A stretch of DNA of 6,656 nucleotides. It comes from Bacteroidota bacterium (GTDB taxonomy: Bacteria > Bacteroidota > Bacteroidia > Bacteroidales > GCA-2748055). A program made the position numbers and the translations under genes. The first letter of the stretch is position 1. Each line of letters begins with the position of its first letter. Below the pieces are notes generated by a model that was not told the origin of the DNA, searched no databases, and saw only the letters and a program-made list of their open reading frames with translations. The stretch spans positions 1 through 6,656 of the forward strand of contig DAOWNM010000152.1 of the NCBI GenBank assembly GCA_030642565.1, in the 5' to 3' direction. Shown here in pieces: positions 4,941 through 6,656 of this stretch.

Positions 4941-6656
4941 CTACCGTACCGACTCCGGTTCCGGTGCAATATCACTCTCTGCCTGTTCTGTCAGCGCCGC
5001 CTTGCGCTGTTTCGCATTGGCAATGATTCCATCGTCGGCAATGGTATAGTAATCGATCAGGCTCTGCAGGGAATTGATGGCCGAAAACTCATCCCCTTTC
5101 TCAATATAGATATCCGATAGTGTCAGAAAGGCCATGCCCATCCAGTACTGATGCGGTGTATTCATCTCAATAAATTCATATACCATCTCTTCGGCCCGGT
5201 CCATCTCCCCTTTTTCAAAGAGGATCTCAATCATTAAATATTTTGACTCAGCACCCTCCTTACTATTGACCTCATGGGCCACTTTTCCATAAAAGTCATA
5301 GGCAAAATCCATCTCGTTTAACTTTTGAAATGACCTGGCAATCTTGAAATTGGCCTCCCGGATATACTCCTCCTGAATCTTATCCAGCTGAAGGACCTGC
5401 CGGGCTGCTTCTATGGTATTGGTATACTCTTTCAACTCGAAATAGCAGCGCATCAGCCCCACCTGAGCATCAAATATATTTTTTTTCTGCTCGGCCGTCT
5501 CCAGCAGGGCCCTATAGTAATCGGCTGCCCTGTTGTAATCCTTTTCGCGGAAACTAATCTTAGACGCAGCCTCAAGAGCCGGTACAGTAAACATGTTCCG
5601 GGGTTGCCCGATAATATATTTCAGCGATTCAATGGCTTCGTCATTTTGCTGCAATTTTAGCTGACAATCGGCTTTATAATAGTGGGCATTCAAAAGGAAC
5701 CTCCCCCGGGGAAACGCATCCAGGTAATCCATAAAGGCGCGTACCGTCCCCTCACAATCATCCCGCATATAGACCATCTCAGCAGCAGTGTAGGAGAGTG
5801 AGTCCTGTTCACTCCGGGTAATGTCGCGTCCCAGTCCCGTGACAAAAGCCAGGTATCCATCCACATTATCCTTTCGTACATAGATGTTTTTGATGCTGGT
5901 CAGTGCATTTTCTGCTTCAGCTGTGCCAGGGTAGTTGGTGGCCACCTGTTCATAGTAGGTCAACGCCTCATTATAATCACCTCCGTTATAATGAATTAAT
6001 CCCAGCTGGTTCAAAGCATTATTGGTGTAACTGGAATTGGAGTGTTCTTTAACCACCCTTTCATAATAGGTCAGCGCCTGTTCCGGCTGGTTCAAAACCA
6101 CATAACTCCTTCCTATTTCGAATAGCGCATCGTCCACAAAAGCAGATTTTGGTTGCTCTGTAATGATCTGTCTCAGTACATCGATCTTCTCCTGGGTCCT
6201 GTCAAGCAGTCCCAGTGTAAAACTCTTCTGGAACATGGCATAATCAACATCAGCTTTCCCCGACTCAATGCTCCTGGTGTAGTACTCTATGGCCCGGGTA
6301 TATTGGGTCTGAACAAAGTAGCAATCGGCCATCCTGTTATAGGCGTCTGAAATGCCGGGAGTGGACTTCCCTTCCGACAGGCGCAGGAATTTACCAAACC
6401 AGTTGAGCGATTCTTCATATGACTTCTCATCGAAATAGATATAACCCAGGCTGTAGTGGCACAGGGGATACTCCCGTTGCTGATGAGCACGTTCATCTTT
6501 TAAAAACTGGTCATAATACATCCGGGCCGTTTTCCTGTCGCCTGTGCGGTAAGCCGCTTCCCCCAGCCAGAAGTAGGTACGGGCAGCAATAACAGGATCA
6601 TAACCCGCATACTGAATAGAGACCTCCAGTGCATTCACTGCCTCACTGAATCGCAG
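4941..6656 (-). CDS. Tetratricopeptide-repeat protein (start beyond right window edge)
   Basis: The frame is open to the right edge (first codons read LRFSEAVNALEVS), so the GTG at 6636-6638 is an internal Val and not the start. 571 codons are visible before the TAG at 4941-4943. Nearly all of it is TPR-like helical hairpins of about 34 residues. Clear examples, numbered from the GTG, are 98-128 (AYNRMADCYFVQTQYTRAIEYY), 169-199 (ALFEIGRSYVVLNQPEQALTYYERVV), 206-237 (NQLGLIHYNGGDYNEALTYYEQV), 354-382, 390-418, 428-458 and 500-530. The repeats resemble the TPR_6/BamD-YbgF style, which in Bacteroidota is often periplasmic or envelope-associated. The N-terminus that would show a signal peptide is outside the window. 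TPRs bind partner proteins; the partner may be the barrel encoded 22 bp downstream, which is inference. It ends in an acidic, disordered-looking tail (ESDIAPEPESVR). Confidence 0.9.
   Translation of the reverse strand: MRFSEAVNALEVSIQYAGYDPVIAARTYFWLGEAAYRTGDRKTARMYYDQFLKDERAHQQREYPLCHYSLGYIYFDEKSYEESLNWFGKFLRLSEGKSTPGISDAYNRMADCYFVQTQYTRAIEYYTRSIESGKADVDYAMFQKSFTLGLLDRTQEKIDVLRQIITEQPKSAFVDDALFEIGRSYVVLNQPEQALTYYERVVKEHSNSSYTNNALNQLGLIHYNGGDYNEALTYYEQVATNYPGTAEAENALTSIKNIYVRKDNVDGYLAFVTGLGRDITRSEQDSLSYTAAEMVYMRDDCEGTVRAFMDYLDAFPRGRFLLNAHYYKADCQLKLQQNDEAIESLKYIIGQPRNMFTVPALEAASKISFREKDYNRAADYYRALLETAEQKKNIFDAQVGLMRCYFELKEYTNTIEAARQVLQLDKIQEEYIREANFKIARSFQKLNEMDFAYDFYGKVAHEVNSKEGAESKYLMIEILFEKGEMDRAEEMVYEFIEMNTPHQYWMGMAFLTLSDIYIEKGDEFSAINSLQSLIDYYTIADDGIIANAKQRKAALTEQAESDIAPEPESVR

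Noticed and set aside
6636..6638. GTG as the start of the TPR gene
   Set aside because: The frame continues upstream to the window edge with TPR-like sequence (LRFSEA), so the true start is outside.

Overview
The window looks like a Bacteroidota chromosome. The evidence is a GyrB N-terminus of the Bacteroidota type (MSEE...NYSADSIQVLEGLEAVRKRPAM), an envelope gene pair (a long TPR protein followed by an outer-membrane beta-barrel that begins QQKEVRVVKPYSPTLS), weak or absent Shine-Dalgarno sequences at most starts, and one TAnnTTTG promoter-like box. This assignment rests on remembered family resemblance, not on a database search. All supported genes lie on the minus strand, so the window is read from right to left.

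Layout in transcription order: (1) a TPR-repeat protein, cut by the right edge (6656 to 4941); (2) after 22 bp, a signal-peptide-bearing outer-membrane beta-barrel gene (4918 to 3235), split by a +1 frameshift near 3946-3961 and otherwise about 560 residues long; (3) after 19 bp, a 388-residue ABC/OLD-like AAA ATPase (3215 to 2049); (4) overlapping it by 4 bp (ATGA), a 237-residue protein with a Toprim-like N-terminus resembling DUF4276-type proteins (2052 to 1339); (5) a 339-bp non-coding gap (1338 to 1000) with a possible promoter and two perfect inverted repeats; (6) the first 333 codons of gyrB (999 to beyond position 1).

Genes 1 to 4 are so closely spaced that they may be one transcription unit. 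The TPR and barrel genes look like an envelope pair. The ATPase and Toprim-like genes look like a two-gene effector module, in the same general style as the ATPase plus Toprim/nuclease architectures of OLD, Gabija GajA and PARIS. The C-terminal family features differ from those systems, so this pair is the best candidate here for an undescribed defence-like or DNA-maintenance system. That function is inferred. No integrase, transposase, att-like repeat, CRISPR, tRNA or rRNA was seen.
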